64,000 bases of DNA from Lumbricus rubellus (GCA_945859605.1 OX243821.1:21196373-21260372); one strand, 5' to 3'; positions 50,701-54,904 are shown, numbered from the stretch's first letter. Numbers and translations are program-made. Notes: generated by a model not told the origin, from the letters alone.

Positions 50701-51358
50701 GGCGAAGAACTACTTCAAGAACAGTCGAGCGGAGGAACTTCTGAATCGAACCTGTGAGTGTTCTGGTTTCACGAGTTGCCCGCATGGATCGAATCCATGT
50801 GGCAAAACTAGCCATCGAGTCATCTCCATTCTTGTAACAGTTTAAATCTCCATCTATTGTTAATTGCTGCGTTATGAGAGCAAAGTTTTTATTCAATGTG
50901 GGGCACGTTGGTGTAGTGGTGGCGTCGTTGCCTTGGAGCCGGAAGGTTCAAATCCACCTCGCCGCGCAAGGACCCCTTGGGCAAGTCCTTCACTCACAAT
51001 TGCTCAGCGCTTCGGTGTGAAACTCCGATGCAGTGTCCGCTCTGCATTCGGGAGCACCTCTGAGTAGCGAGAGTTTGAAGGAGCGCTATAACAAGTGCAC
51101 ACCCAAACAAACAAATTTACCCTTATAAATCTGCTATTTTCTCAAATTTACTTGAACGAGATTTTACAATTAACAATAATTTCTTCAACAGCAAACAATG
51201 GGTTCAGTGAGAATGGCACGACCGCAAGAAATGGACGCAATGGATTGACTCCACTCGGACCAGCGGACTCGGATGACCTCTACGTTCGAAAACCGACTCG
51301 ACTCGAATCACTCCCAACTGGTTCTGGAAAGAACGGAAAGAAAAAGAACAATCGTTAG
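24109..51358 (+). CDS. KIF17: KIF17/OSM-3-like kinesin-2 motor, complete, 14 coding exons
   Basis: Homodimeric kinesin-2 motor expected to walk along ciliary microtubules with IFT trains. Coding exons: 24109-24336, 28200-28315, 28903-29072, 29535-29768, 32403-32771, 34450-34544, 39490-39631, 40430-40556, 47966-48081, 48474-48580, 49139-49403, 49878-49975, 50672-50753, 51192-51358. The sum is 2316 nt: 771 codons plus TAG, with every phase joining. Seen: N-terminal motor with P-loop GQTGCGKS (residues 90-97), switch I SSRSH (206-210), switch II DLAGSE (239-244) and the [13 protein letters not shown] neck entry (326-338). Then come a coiled-coil stalk, a basic KKKK patch, the KIF17-type tail ([12 protein letters not shown]) and a C-terminal RLESL plus basic cluster. 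Length is between C. elegans OSM-3 and vertebrate KIF17. The start has purine at -3 and G at +4. Introns are loaded with transposons and minisatellites. Confidence 0.95.
24319..24615 (+). repeat. Triplicated exon-1 donor segment with ATCA repeats
   Basis: The exon end plus donor (GGTTGAGGTATGTTGTAGTG) and following AATCAATCAATC repeats recur as a TGGTTGAGGTAGGTAGTGAT form near 24430 and TTGGTTGAGGTATGTTGTAG near 24567. All three keep GAG before GT. It is a tandem duplication with (ATCA)n expansion. Confidence 0.85.
24970..25180 (+). mobile_element. tRNA-derived SINE (family 1), full length
   Basis: The head has an A-box-like TGGTGTAGTGGTGG and a B-box GGTTCGAATCC. The body reads CCTTGGGCAAGTCCTTCACT, and the 3' tail GGGAGCGCCTCTGAGTAG ... 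GGGGCGCTATAACAAG matches the LINE 3' end at 63231-63310. It lies in KIF17 intron 1, sense orientation. Confidence 0.9.
25770..26115. repeat. (CTGT)n-rich imperfect microsatellite
   Basis: Dense but interrupted TGTCTGTCTGT and TTTGTCTG words in KIF17 intron 1. Open frames rich in C, V, S and L here follow from the repeat. Confidence 0.8.
26330..27245. repeat. 24-bp minisatellite with a 240-bp higher-order duplication
   Basis: Units of TTTTGGCCTTTGCATGGCC plus TTTCC, about 38 copies, in intron 1. A 240-bp block starting at CTTACCTAAAGTTTGACC (26372) is repeated directly at 26612. Right-hand units change to CCTATTAGCC. Because 24 is a multiple of three, several frames on both strands stay open; these are not genes. 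Confidence 0.95.
27500..27720. repeat. (ACAT/CATA)n-rich microsatellite
   Basis: Interrupted ACATACATACAT repeats in intron 1, just before a SINE fragment. Confidence 0.7.
27755..27872 (+). mobile_element. SINE family 1, truncated, divergent subfamily
   Basis: Retains only the body and tail (GTTGCTCATACGCTTCAGCA, CCCCTCTGAGTA, GGGGCGCTATAACAAATGC). The GCTCATAC tail resembles the old copy at 55864. Confidence 0.75.
27903..28133 (+). mobile_element. tRNA-derived SINE (family 1), full length
   Basis: Head GTGGGGCGCGGTGGTGTACT with A-box, B-box-like GGTTCAAATCC, body and LINE-like tail GGGAGCGCCTCTGAGTAGAG. It ends about 65 bp before KIF17 exon 2. Confidence 0.9.
28200..28315 (+). CDS. KIF17: KIF17 coding exon 2 (residues 77-115)
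   Basis: Acceptor GGTGTTAG, then GGTGTTACTGAGGGA. Encodes [18 protein letters not shown], the ATP-binding P-loop. Ends CCACG before GTTTGT, phase 2. Confidence 0.95.
28441..28582. repeat. About 37-bp tandem repeat, 4 copies
   Basis: TAATGACTAGGTAAGATG(T/C)ACTCT units with variable spacers, in KIF17 intron 2. Confidence 0.75.
28585..28735 (+). mobile_element. LINE 3' end remnant (CR1/L2-like)
   Basis: The + frame 28585-28674 reads ...[14 protein letters not shown] then stop, the usual C-terminal pattern of CR1/L2-type ORF2. It is followed by a short 3' UTR, TAAGGCGCTATATAAATGC, the same type of tail as the LINE at 63231. It is the only LINE 3' end here on the + strand. Confidence 0.7.
28903..29072 (+). 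CDS. KIF17: KIF17 coding exon 3 (residues 115-172)
   Basis: Acceptor TTTTTTCCACAG. Encodes [10 protein letters not shown] and [15 protein letters not shown], typical kinesin motor segments. Ends GTTCAGA before GTATGT, phase 1. Confidence 0.95.
29108..29262. repeat. 12-bp minisatellite (GAGACTTTGGTT)n
   Basis: About 12 copies, some with TTTTGGTT or GATT variants, in KIF17 intron 3, 36 bp after the exon. Confidence 0.9.
29535..29768 (+). CDS. KIF17: KIF17 coding exon 4 (residues 172-250)
   Basis: Acceptor GGTTTTTCCAG. Encodes switch I ([14 protein letters not shown]) and switch II ([14 protein letters not shown]), the nucleotide-sensing loops. Ends ACTG before GTGGGT, phase 1. Confidence 0.95.
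29865..31740. repeat. 30-33-bp minisatellite interrupted by a foldback element
   Basis: Units TAATTATTTTACTCTGCTAA plus CAATTTATAAA alternate with an ACATATTATTTTGACTCTG type; about 28 copies in all in KIF17 intron 4. The array is split by the element at 30159-31178. Confidence 0.95.
30159..31178. mobile_element. 1.02-kb foldback/MITE with about 480-bp inverted arms
   Basis: The left arm, GGGTGATTCCGTGTCAA onward, is repeated inverted to CACGGAATCACCC at 31178, with about 70 bp between arms. Flanks AAAT/AAAT suggest a 4-bp target duplication. Arms contain GACCTTGACCTTGACCCTTT and CGCTATAATTATTTTATCT. No coding capacity; the superfamily is not assigned. Confidence 0.9.
32190..32390. repeat. 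(ATT)n microsatellite
   Basis: Long ATTATTATT tract with interruptions, ending just before the exon 5 acceptor. It probably supplies part of the polypyrimidine-like context. Confidence 0.85.
32403..32771 (+). CDS. KIF17: KIF17 coding exon 5 (residues 250-373)
   Basis: Acceptor TATCTTTCAG. Encodes the end of the motor: [52 protein letters not shown], then the first coiled coil. Ends GTCGAAG before GTAGAC, phase 1. Confidence 0.95.
33123..34136 (+). mobile_element. Mariner/Tc1-type element with about 200-bp inverted ends, nested in hAT
   Basis: TA flanks CACCGTGATTCAAAAAAA on the left and its complement TTTTTTTGAATCACGGTG on the right. Inverted arms extend about 200 bp each. The centre carries a broken transposase fragment (33480-33805). 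Confidence 0.9.
33480..33805 (+). pseudogene. Broken mariner/Tc1 transposase C-terminal fragment
   Basis: In shifting + frames one can read [17 protein letters not shown], then [11 protein letters not shown] and [10 protein letters not shown], then [13 protein letters not shown]. These are the usual C-terminal blocks of Tc1/mariner transposases. Several stops and frameshifts break it, and the start and catalytic N-terminal half are missing. The long open frame on the opposite strand is a shadow. Confidence 0.75.
34450..34544 (+). CDS. KIF17: KIF17 coding exon 6 (residues 373-404)
   Basis: Acceptor TTTTTTTGCCTTAG. Encodes linker and the start of a charged coiled coil ([14 protein letters not shown]). 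Ends GAG before GTAATG, phase 0. Confidence 0.93.
34635..34853 (+). mobile_element. tRNA-derived SINE (family 1)
   Basis: Head GTGGGGCGTGGTGGTGG lacks a few bases of the A-box. The B-box is GGTTCGAATTC, with the usual body and tail GGGAGCGCCTCTGAGTCG. It lies 90 bp after exon 6. Confidence 0.88.
34929..35074 (+). repeat. Copia 5' LTR
   Basis: 146 bp starting TGTTAGAAAAACGACAGTAG and ending TTCTGCTATCA; identical to the 3' LTR by eye. Confidence 0.95.
35075..35090 (+). other. Primer-binding site, half-tRNA type
   Basis: GGTTATGGGCCCAG directly follows the 5' LTR. The same word follows the Drosophila copia 5' LTR, where an internal fragment of initiator-Met tRNA primes reverse transcription. 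Confidence 0.75.
35264..37480 (+). CDS. Copia Gag-protease-integrase open frame (738 codons)
   Basis: The first ATG of the frame is at 35264 (MAESNETKF). Seen in order: a copia-type Gag domain (residues 1-220); zinc knuckle [14 protein letters not shown] (about 229-242); aspartic protease [11 protein letters not shown] with the D-S-G triad at 297-299; the HHCC zinc region (HRRLGH ... CEHC, about 432-470); and integrase core with D499, D562 and E598, giving the D-35-E spacing. It stops at TAA 37478-37480, overlapping the ATG of the next frame. Copia elements normally carry one uninterrupted polyprotein, so this stop probably reflects a one-base deletion shortly upstream. Confidence 0.92.
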   Translation: MAESNETKFTITKLNNSNYQVWKFKVKMLLIKDDLWTVVNDDTPDPVPDGWQRKNEKAQCTISLSVEDNQLIHICNCNNAKEMWRELQKVHERSNLSSKMYLRKKLYKIKLQINQNMQEYISAALQLVEQLRGVGEEVTDQQVATLLLCGLPDEYETLITALEAREEDELTLEYVKNKLVDAYKRKKDSENDSTEAKDESAMYSSNTRSSNRTNYRHDKQHKDRETRTCFICKKQGHLKVDCRVWKARMEQENKQPKLKHKAKNVVTERLSDLGNDDTNHSSFTIGIGQRTSDWFIDSGATTHMTNNLNFFEELDQTKSDKIYIANGTCLIADGIGNGFLECILDNGTVNRIKVTNVLYSQGLTGSLLSVKQLASKGKEIEFSGNQCLIKYNGKLLAVGKSENNLYKLSCKNIPEVANMAKFETKHENCIHVWHRRLGHRDPNAVKDINKQGIATGIQIKECNVKIKCEHCIKGKATQKPYPEASTHRTEHPLDLIHSDVCGPMKTMSSGGSKYLVTFIDDFSRYTKCYLIQRKDEVFEKFQEFIAEVSNKFQRKPKILRSDNGGEYTGNKLRNYLKQEGIKLQTSVPYSPSQNGVAERKNRSIIEMAKCMLLDAALPLKYWGEAVMTAVYLQNRLPTKATDKTPFELWNGEKPDLSHIRIFGCKAFAYIPKEKRTKFDDRAIETILVGYSEQSKGYRLLLKDSNRIIISRSVTFDEHESDGMTITEVTKAYQQKDYH
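37480..38541 (+). CDS. Copia reverse transcriptase frame (353 codons)
   Basis: Opens with an ATG sharing a base with the previous stop (TAATG), one frame back. Contains the copia RT signatures [44 protein letters not shown] and the catalytic YVDD at residues 207-210. Stops shortly after a six-A run at 38505-38510. The same frame is open upstream to about 37420. Confidence 0.92.
   Translation: MVQNEIRKEPSSWNEIKMLTENEQKNWMRAAQEEMNSHKENETWILCDLPAEKKAIDCKWVFKLKHDAEGNVRHKARLVAKGFSQKFGEDYEDTFAPVARHTTLRTLLTVAASKKLKVNHFDVKTAFLNGEIKEELYMNHPEGFTEIGQEQKVCKIKKAIYGLKQSARSWNQKIDSILKSDGFQQSEADLCLYTKKCNNVIVYILLYVDDLLICGNAEMIKKAANMLSQQFEIKDLGEVSLYLGIQIEKDKQGNYLISEINKIQEIISEFGLTNANGCATPMQVDYLNITGEENLLSSNEQYRQAVGALLYIATTTRPDIAAAVSILCRKVNSPRQCDWTAVKKSYQISQGNN
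38507..39049 (+). CDS. Copia RNase H domain, back in the first frame
   Basis: Past the six-A run the coding sense resumes in the frame of the Gag-integrase part. Signatures are [37 protein letters not shown] and [13 protein letters not shown]. It ends at TAG 39047-39049, 36 bp before the 3' LTR. An extra A in the run would explain the change; it could be a mutation or an assembly error. Confidence 0.9.
   Translation, partial: KRVIRYLKETINWKLKLEAVGDLKLIGYVDADWAGDRSDRKSTSGYLFKLGEGVISWISKKQISVALSSTEAEYIAASLASQELVWLRQLLSDLHIPCIESTTLYEDNQGCIKIASNEKINARTKHIDVRHHHLRDLQFRGIINLEYCPSDLMLADIMTKPLTRDKLCNLRDKIGLCLDN
39086..39231 (+). repeat. Copia 3' LTR
   Basis: 146 bp, identical by eye to the 5' LTR. 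It is preceded by a G-rich stretch (GATGGGGGT, GTGGGGG) that serves as the polypurine tract. TAAAT follows it directly. Confidence 0.95.
39290..39463. mobile_element. Mariner-type MITE, right-end fragment
   Basis: ACTAAAAGTGGTATAACTTT ... ACTTTTGGCCAAGATAT ... TTTTTTGGCGCACCCTG followed by TA: one module plus the right terminus of the 52130 family. Its end is only 26 bp from the exon 7 acceptor. Confidence 0.85.
39490..39631 (+). CDS. KIF17: KIF17 coding exon 7 (residues 405-452)
   Basis: Acceptor CTCTCTTCTGTAG. Encodes a coiled coil ([13 protein letters not shown] ... EQQLTELEH). Ends AAACCAG before GTGAGT, phase 1. Confidence 0.94.
39720..40262. repeat. About 33-36-bp minisatellite (TTACAGTGATTTAAGA)n
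   Basis: Units TTACATCTAAGATTTACAG plus TGATTTAAGA; sharper towards the right end, degenerate to the left. It fills most of KIF17 intron 7. Confidence 0.85.
40430..40556 (+). CDS. KIF17: KIF17 coding exon 8 (residues 452-494)
   Basis: Acceptor TTGTCTCGCAG. Encodes a Ser-rich then Lys/Gly-rich linker ([14 protein letters not shown]). Ends GCGACGAAAAG before GTCTGT, phase 2. A SINE begins 10 bases into the intron. Confidence 0.9.
40567..40782 (+). mobile_element. tRNA-derived SINE (family 1) next to a splice donor
   Basis: Starts ACCACGCGGTGGTGTAGTGG; B-box GGTTCGAATCC; tail GGGAGCGCCTCTGAGTAGTG ... GAGGCGCCATAACAAG. The first few head bases are replaced by KIF17 donor context. Confidence 0.9.
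40993..43586. mobile_element. 2.6-kb hAT-like non-autonomous element, 8-bp TSD TATGCAAT
   Basis: Ends CATAGGCGCAACCAC and GTGGTTGCGCCTATG (with one short interruption) are flanked by perfect TATGCAAT at 40985-40992 and 43587-43594. The ends and the CACGTCCTAAAAGTTAGG/GACGCGTCCCGTGGGTCCC words match the small MITEs at 21875 and 58951. The interior has no recognisable transposase and is itself interrupted by an element at 42385-42995. Confidence 0.85.
42385..42995. mobile_element. TIR element, CAAGG(C/A)CG ends, with internal repeats
   Basis: Left end CAAGGCCGCAGC and right end GACTACGTCCTTA. The right end shares AGGGGGTGTTTTGGGTGTTT on the opposite strand with the copy at 56645. Inside (42440-42770) are about 10 repeats of TTTCTGAAGACACCTTTTT plus AGTCGTCAAAA. 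No target duplication found. Confidence 0.65.
43650..43934. mobile_element. hAT-like MITE, perfect 8-bp TSD GATGGAAT
   Basis: 285 bp from CATGGGTGCCTGCAG to GTGCGGGCGCCATG, with GGAGGGGGCA/TGCCCCCTC sub-ends. Perfect GATGGAAT flanks at 43642-43649 and 43935-43942. Confidence 0.85.
44147..44287 (+). repeat. SINE-like family 2 fragment, first copy
   Basis: CTTGGCTCATTCCTTGTGTA, then a GGTAGAGTAATGGATAACAT head (A-box-like TAGAGTAATGG), then GTCTTTCAGTTTATTTTCAG. The same block recurs at 45905-46042. Confidence 0.7.
44470..44613. mobile_element. hAT-type element end remnant
   Basis: Ends TGGCCCACC ... GGTTTGACACCCCTG, the complement of the common hAT start CAGGGGTGTCAAACC. No partner end or target duplication was found. 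Confidence 0.45.
44614..44700. repeat. About 13-bp repeat (GTAGATGTAGAC)n
   Basis: About six copies of GTAGATGTAGACG-like units directly after the hAT-type end. Confidence 0.7.
44701..45790. other. Intron 8 stretch without assigned features
   Basis: Unique-looking A/T-rich sequence in KIF17 intron 8; no coding similarity or repeat that I can support. Confidence 0.35.
45798..46230 (+). mobile_element. tRNA-derived SINE family 2, one partial and one longer copy
   Basis: Two heads: GCCCGGTAGAGTAGGCCTAA (45805) and GGCGGTAGAGTAATGGATAA (45966), with A-box-like TAGAG(N)ATGG. The second is followed by a tail, ATGCTTTGTAGGCTGCTGTA ... GCAGGCTGTCTGTCC, that also occurs inverted at 49548-49795. This tail defines the family. 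Confidence 0.6.
46265..46445. repeat. (ATT)n-rich low-complexity tract
   Basis: Interrupted ATTATTATT and T-run sequence with duplicated ATTTTGTTTTTTAATTATTA blocks. Confidence 0.7.
46500..46640. repeat. About 50-60-bp degenerate repeat (GCCCGTTTGTTTGTA)
   Basis: Words TTTTGACATACATG, GGGCC(C)(A) and GTTTGTTTGTA recur two to three times. Related words also follow the family 2 SINE near 45860. Confidence 0.5.
46930..47115. repeat. (ATTAG)-based repeat, TTAATCTTAGAAGAGATTA units
   Basis: About four copies of TTAGATTAATCTTAGAAGAG separated by ATTAG runs. Confidence 0.8.
47256..47402 (+). promoter_or_regulatory. Four tandem RFX X-box-like motifs in KIF17 intron 8
   Basis: A perfect palindromic X-box GTTACCATGGCAAC lies at 47302-47315. 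Degenerate versions lie at 47259 (GTTACCATCACGAC), 47347 (ATGACCATGTCAAC) and 47386 (ATAACCATGGCACA). Spacing is about 43, 45 and 39 bp, and the units also share GTGCAAT(T/C)TGT words. RFX factors bind GTNRCC(N)RGYAAC and drive ciliary genes such as kinesin-2. Function here is inference. Confidence 0.5.
47508..47545 (+). repeat. Pseudo-copy of the exon 9 acceptor region
   Basis: GATGTTGTGAATAATTCTGT closely matches 47943-47965 (GATGTTGTAAATAATTCTGT) and continues into exon-like TGATTGGATTAACTGCA. The acceptor AG is changed to TG, so it should not splice. Confidence 0.7.
47705..47818. repeat. (AAT)n microsatellite
   Basis: Near-perfect AATAATAAT run, directly followed by a 5'-truncated SINE. 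Confidence 0.95.
47820..47930 (+). mobile_element. SINE family 1, 5'-truncated
   Basis: Only body end and tail remain: ATGCAGTGTCCGCTCTGCAT, GGGAGCGCCTCTGAGTAGCG, GGGCGCTATAGCAAG. It ends 36 bp before KIF17 exon 9. Confidence 0.88.
47966..48081 (+). CDS. KIF17: KIF17 coding exon 9 (residues 494-533)
   Basis: Acceptor AATAATTCTGTAG. Encodes [13 protein letters not shown] then a basic stretch [16 protein letters not shown], a possible nuclear/ciliary localisation patch. Ends GCGG before GTATGG, phase 1. Confidence 0.92.
48209..48422 (+). mobile_element. tRNA-derived SINE (family 1), full length
   Basis: Head GTGGGGCGCGGTGGTCTAGT, B-box GGTTCGAATCC, tail GAGCGTTCTGAGTAGTGAG ... GGGGCGCTATAACAAG. 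It ends about 50 bp before exon 10. Confidence 0.9.
48474..48580 (+). CDS. KIF17: KIF17 coding exon 10 (residues 533-568)
   Basis: Acceptor TGTATTTTCACAG. Encodes [19 protein letters not shown], a coiled-coil segment. Ends GTCCGG before GTAGGA, phase 0. Confidence 0.94.
48665..49075. repeat. 22-bp minisatellite (GACCTAAGTTAAACTGGCTG)
   Basis: About 18 imperfect copies filling most of KIF17 intron 10. Confidence 0.92.
49139..49403 (+). CDS. KIF17: KIF17 coding exon 11 (residues 569-657)
   Basis: Acceptor TTTTCTGTTCAG. Encodes [19 protein letters not shown] and [12 protein letters not shown] ... [11 protein letters not shown], the most diagnostic KIF17/OSM-3 tail block. Ends GCTGCAG before GTCGGT, phase 1. 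Confidence 0.96.
49548..49795 (-). mobile_element. tRNA-derived SINE family 2, antisense copy
   Basis: On the minus strand: CCCGGTAGAGCATTGGATAA (A-box TAGAGCATTGG), GAGATCGTGCCCC in B-box position, then ATGCTTTGTAGGCTGCT and GCAGGCTGTCTGTTC, matching the tail at 46090-46150. Confidence 0.65.
49878..49975 (+). CDS. KIF17: KIF17 coding exon 12 (residues 657-689), GC donor
   Basis: Acceptor GTTTTTCCAG. Encodes [17 protein letters not shown]. The exon must end at CAG 49975 because only that joins in frame to exon 13; the donor is then GCAAGA, a GC-AG intron. No GT nearby gives a working join. Confidence 0.88.
49985..50100. repeat. (ATT)n microsatellite
   Basis: Interrupted TTATTATTA tract just inside KIF17 intron 12. 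Confidence 0.8.
50425..50605 (-). mobile_element. LINE 3' end remnant, antisense
   Basis: On the minus strand: CCACAACCTGGAATGAACTT, then GGAGCGCTTCCGAGTAGTTC and CTTGAAGGTGGGCTAATAT. It aligns with the terminal codons and 3' tail of the LINE at 63231-63430 but is decayed. Confidence 0.7.
50672..50753 (+). CDS. KIF17: KIF17 coding exon 13 (residues 690-717)
   Basis: Acceptor TTATATTTCAG. Encodes [20 protein letters not shown], matching the KIF17 YFKxxRAxxLL motif. Ends CGAACCT before GTGAGT, phase 1. Confidence 0.93.
50898..51108 (+). mobile_element. tRNA-derived SINE (family 1)
   Basis: Head GTGGGGCACGTTGGTGTAGT; a short deletion removes part of the B-box (GAAGGTTCAAATCC). Tail GGGAGCACCTCTGAGTAGCG. 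It ends 83 bp before exon 14. Confidence 0.9.
51192..51358 (+). CDS. KIF17: KIF17 coding exon 14 (residues 717-771, stop)
   Basis: Acceptor TTTCTTCAACAG. Encodes a Gly/Asn-rich linker and the terminal [19 protein letters not shown], comparable to the KIF17 C-terminal RLxSL plus basic cluster that acts in ciliary entry in vertebrates. Ends at TAG. No clear AATAAA was found within the next several hundred bases. Confidence 0.94.
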
Positions 51359-51469
51359 AACTGAGCAATATCGGCCTGTAAATGGGCTATATAAATTTGT
51401 GTGATGTATTACTGATATATATATATATGTGTAGCACGTTGTTGATAATATTGGTACATTGTGTTAATG

Positions 51470-51935
51470 ATATGTTGCACGGCGATGCCAATATGTTACA
51501 CTCTGTTGGCAAGATGTTGCATGTTGTTGCGAGTATATTGCACAATGTTGCCAATATGTTGCACTCTGTTGGCAAGATGTTGCACTAGGTTGCCTTTAAC
51601 TAGCATTTTGCGTTGCATGTTGTTGCCAGTATATTGCACAATGTTGCCATTGTGTTGCTCAATGTTGGCAGTGTGTTGCACAATGTTGGCAGTGTATTGC
51701 ACAATGTTGCCAGTATATTGCACAATGTTGCCAGTATATTGCACAATGTTGCCAGTATATTGCACAATGTTGCCAGTGTGTTGCACAATGTTGCCAATCA
51801 GTTGCATTGTGTTGGCAATCGTTGCATATCGTTGCCTCTACGTTGCACATTGTATTGCAGTTCTTGCCCTTTTGTGGTCAGTACATTGCACTGTGTTGTC
51901 AGTGTCTTGCATCATTTTGTATATTCATGGGTAGT
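51470..51935. repeat. 21-bp minisatellite (TTGCACAATGTTGCCAGTATA)-like
   Basis: About 20 copies, with TTGGCA and ATGTTG variants, starting about 110 bp after the KIF17 stop, so possibly within the 3' UTR. Open frames on both strands here come from the 21-bp period. Confidence 0.93.
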
Positions 51936-52059
51936 GTTGCGTTGCTGGAGGTGGTATTGTGGTTGAAAAATCGCAGCTGAAACGATGCAGAGTTAGGAGT
52001 GCATTACTGTTCGGTCTATCATCGTTTGTTGTAAGTCCTTGAATTAGGATGAATATATA

Positions 52060-52129
52060 TTCATTTGACATTATTTATGGGTAGGAAGTTGAAATGTTCA
52101 GTGCTATTTATATATTATATATGTATATA
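52060..52129. repeat. Duplicated flank, first copy
   Basis: CATTATTTATGGGTAGGAAG and following TATATATA sequence recur at 53420-53480, before the second mariner-type element. Confidence 0.75.
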
Positions 52130-53288
52130 CAGGGTGGGCCAAAAAAAAAGACCCCCCCTAAGATTTTTGCCAATATCTTGACCAAAAGTAAGAATTTCGA
52201 AATGAAATTTTACAATCTTAGAGACAATTCATATTTACACCAGATGGCCAGATTTCATCAAAATATGTCAAGTGGAACAAAAGTTATACCACTTTTAGTG
52301 AAGCCACCCACCGTTTTTTGATGATTCAAAAACCCGACGCAACAAAAAGTTTTAAAAAATCATTCAATTATTCTGGCCAGTATCTTGGTCAAAAGTAAGA
52401 ATATCGAAATGAAATTTTACAGGCTTAAAGACAATTCATATCTACACCAGATGGCCAGAGTTCATCAAAATATTTCAAACAGAACAAAGGTTGTACCACT
52501 TTGAGTGAGGCCACCCCCCATTTTTTGACGATTCAAAGACGTAACGCAGCAAAAACACGATTTTATTAAGTCTCATCTCAAATAATTGTTATCAAAAAGC
52601 CTTGATATTGCCAGATGATCATTATTATTACTATGTAAAAAAGAAATAGAGTACCAGCGTAGCTGCACGTCACTGAGAAGTCACTTAGCAAGCGAACGCT
52701 CAAATTGGCAAATAAGGAATCTGTCAGATTAATCAACAGGTCCATCAAGAACTTTGCAAAGAGACTCAAAAGAAGTTTTGACACTGGTATTGGGCACATT
52801 GAACACAAGTTGTGAAGCACTACCAAGTTCATTTGACAACTTTTTTTTGAGAGGAGACTTAATAAAATCGTGTTTCTGCGACTTTTTGTTGCGTTTGGTT
52901 TTTGAATCGTCAAAAACGGTGGGTGGTCCCGCTAAAAGTGGTATAACTTGAGTTGTGTTAAAAATATTTTAATGAAATTCGGCCTTAATGTGTAAATATG
53001 AATTGCCTTTAAGCCTGTAAAATTTCATTTCTACATTCTTACTTTTGGTGAAGATATTGGCAAAAAACCAAATTTTTTTGCGTTTCGTTTTTGAATCGTC
53101 AAAAAACGGGGGTGGCCTCACTAAAACTGATATAACTTTTGTTCTGTTTGATATATTTAGATGAAATCTGGCCATCATGTGTAAATATGAATTGCCTTTA
53201 AGACTGCAAAATTTCATTTCAAAATTTTAACTTCTGGCCAAAATATTGGCAAAAAACCTAAGGGGGGTCTTTTTTTGGGCCCACCCTG
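52130..53288 (+). mobile_element. Mariner-derived four-module palindrome, copy 1
   Basis: Ends CAGGGTGGGCCAAAAAAA and TTTTTGGGCCCACCCTG, flanked by TA. Each arm holds two tandem modules of about 190-200 bp (CCAATATCTTGACCAAAAGT ... GGCCACCC ... TTTTTTGACGATTC) and the right arm is inverted, giving a >> << plan. The centre carries a transposase C-terminal remnant. Confidence 0.9.
52666..52815 (+). pseudogene. Mariner transposase C-terminal remnant
   Basis: A 49-codon + frame ends INRSIKNFAKRLKRSF ... GIGHIEHKL and stop, the usual end of mariner transposases (xxRLxxxxxxxxGxHIEHxL). The catalytic part is missing. Confidence 0.75.
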
Positions 53289-53344
53289 TATATATGGTGA
53301 ATATGGTGAAAATGGCGTCGGACACCTACGGGCGATGAGCCCAC

Positions 53345-53349
53345 GGTTT

Positions 53350-53393
<44 letters not shown>

Positions 53394-53395
53394 AT
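53345..53395. repeat. (ATG)n microsatellite
   Basis: About 15 perfect ATG/GAT units between the two mariner-derived elements. Confidence 0.95.
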
Positions 53396-53419
53396 ATATG
53401 TATAAATATATTTATTTAA

Positions 53420-53530
53420 CATTATTTATAGGTAGGAAGTTGAAACAGTGCTATATATTATATATATATATATATAAATGTCTGCAAGCTGACAGTAGCT
53501 AAAATTAATTATATATATATTAATTATATA
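53420..53530. repeat. Duplicated flank, second copy, with (TA)n
   Basis: CATTATTTATAGGTAGGAAG and a TA-rich run; counterpart of 52060-52129. Confidence 0.75.
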
Positions 53531-54697
53531 CAGGGTGCGCCAAAAAAAGACCCCCCTAAGATTTTTGCCAATATCTTGACCAAAAGTAAGAATTTCTAAA
53601 TGAAATTTTACCGTCTTAAAGACAATTCATATTAACACATGATGGCCAGATTTCATCAAAATATTTCAAACAGAACAAAAATTATGCCACTTTTAGGGAG
53701 GTCACCCACCGTTTTTTGACGATTCAAAACGCGACGCAACAAAAAGTAATAAAAAGTCAATCTAATTATTCTGGCCAATATCTTGGCCAAACGTAAGAAT
53801 ATCGTAATGAAATTTTACAGACTTAAGGACAATTCACATCTGCATATGATGGTCAGATTTCATCAAAAAATTTCAAAAACAACAAAAGTTATACCACTTT
53901 TAGTAAGGCCACCCCCCAATTTTTGACAATTCAAAGACGTAACGCAGCAAAAACACGATTTTATTAAGTCTCATCTCAAATAATTATTATAAAATAGCCT
54001 TGATATTGACAGATGATCATTATTATTACTATTTAAAAAATAAACAGGGTACCAGCGTAGCTGCACGTCACTGAAAAGTCACTCAGCAAGATGACAATCA
54101 AATTCTTAAAATTAGAAATAACAAGGAATCTGTCAGATAGTCAACAGGTCCATCAAGAACTCTGCATAGAGACTCAAAATAAGTTTTGGAACAGGTGTTG
54201 GGCACATTGAACACAAGTTGTGAAGCACTACCAAGTTAATTTGACAACAGTTATTTGTGATGAGACTTAAAAATCGTGTTTTTGTCACTTTTTGTTGCGT
54301 TTCGTTTTTGAAACGTCAAAAAACGGTGGGTGGTCTCACTAAACGTGGCATAACTTTTGTTCTGTGTGAAATATTGTGATGAAATCCGGCCACCATGTGT
54401 AGATATGAATTGTCTATACGACTGTAAAATTTCATTTCGATATTTTTATTGTTGGCCAAGATATTCGCAAAAAACCTAAACAAATTGCGTTTCGTTTTTG
54501 AAACGTCAAAAAACGGGGGGTGACCTCCCTAAAAGTGGCATAACTTTTGTTCTGTTTGAAATATTTTGATGAAATCTGGCCATCATATGTAAATATAAAT
54601 TGTCTATAAGCCTGTAAAATTTCATTCGAAAATTCTTAATTTTGGCCAAGATATTGGCAAAAAACCTAGGGGGGGGTCTTTTTTTTGGCGCACCCTG
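53531..54697 (+). mobile_element. Mariner-derived four-module palindrome, copy 2
   Basis: Ends CAGGGTGCGCCAAAAAAA and TTTTTTTTGGCGCACCCTG, flanked by TA. Same >> << plan as the first copy, about 1167 bp. The central transposase-like stretch has extra indels and ends GGGCACATTGAACACAAG. Confidence 0.9.
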
Positions 54698-54705
54698 TAT
54701 ATATA

Positions 54706-54743
<38 letters not shown>

Positions 54744-54780
54744 TTTATATATATATATATTTTATATATATATATATTGT
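54698..54780. repeat. (TA)n tract
   Basis: TATATATA blocks separated by TTAATTTTA, directly at the element edge. Confidence 0.85.
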
Positions 54781-54904
54781 AACTAATAATTGTACTTGTG
54801 ATTGCGTGGTTGTATGATCTCTTTTGTAGGACATTTCTTTCATCTTTTCGTTGATAACAGTTTCTTTGTTTTATTAAAAATCTAGATGTCAAATTGCAAT
54901 CAGG

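Noticed and set aside
24970..51108. tRNA genes
   Set aside because: The A- and B-box-like words belong to SINE heads; the rest does not fold as a cloverleaf and copies carry SINE bodies and tails.
51461..51966. Frames of 100-157 codons just after KIF17
   Set aside because: Products of the 21-bp minisatellite, open on both strands for the same divisibility reason.
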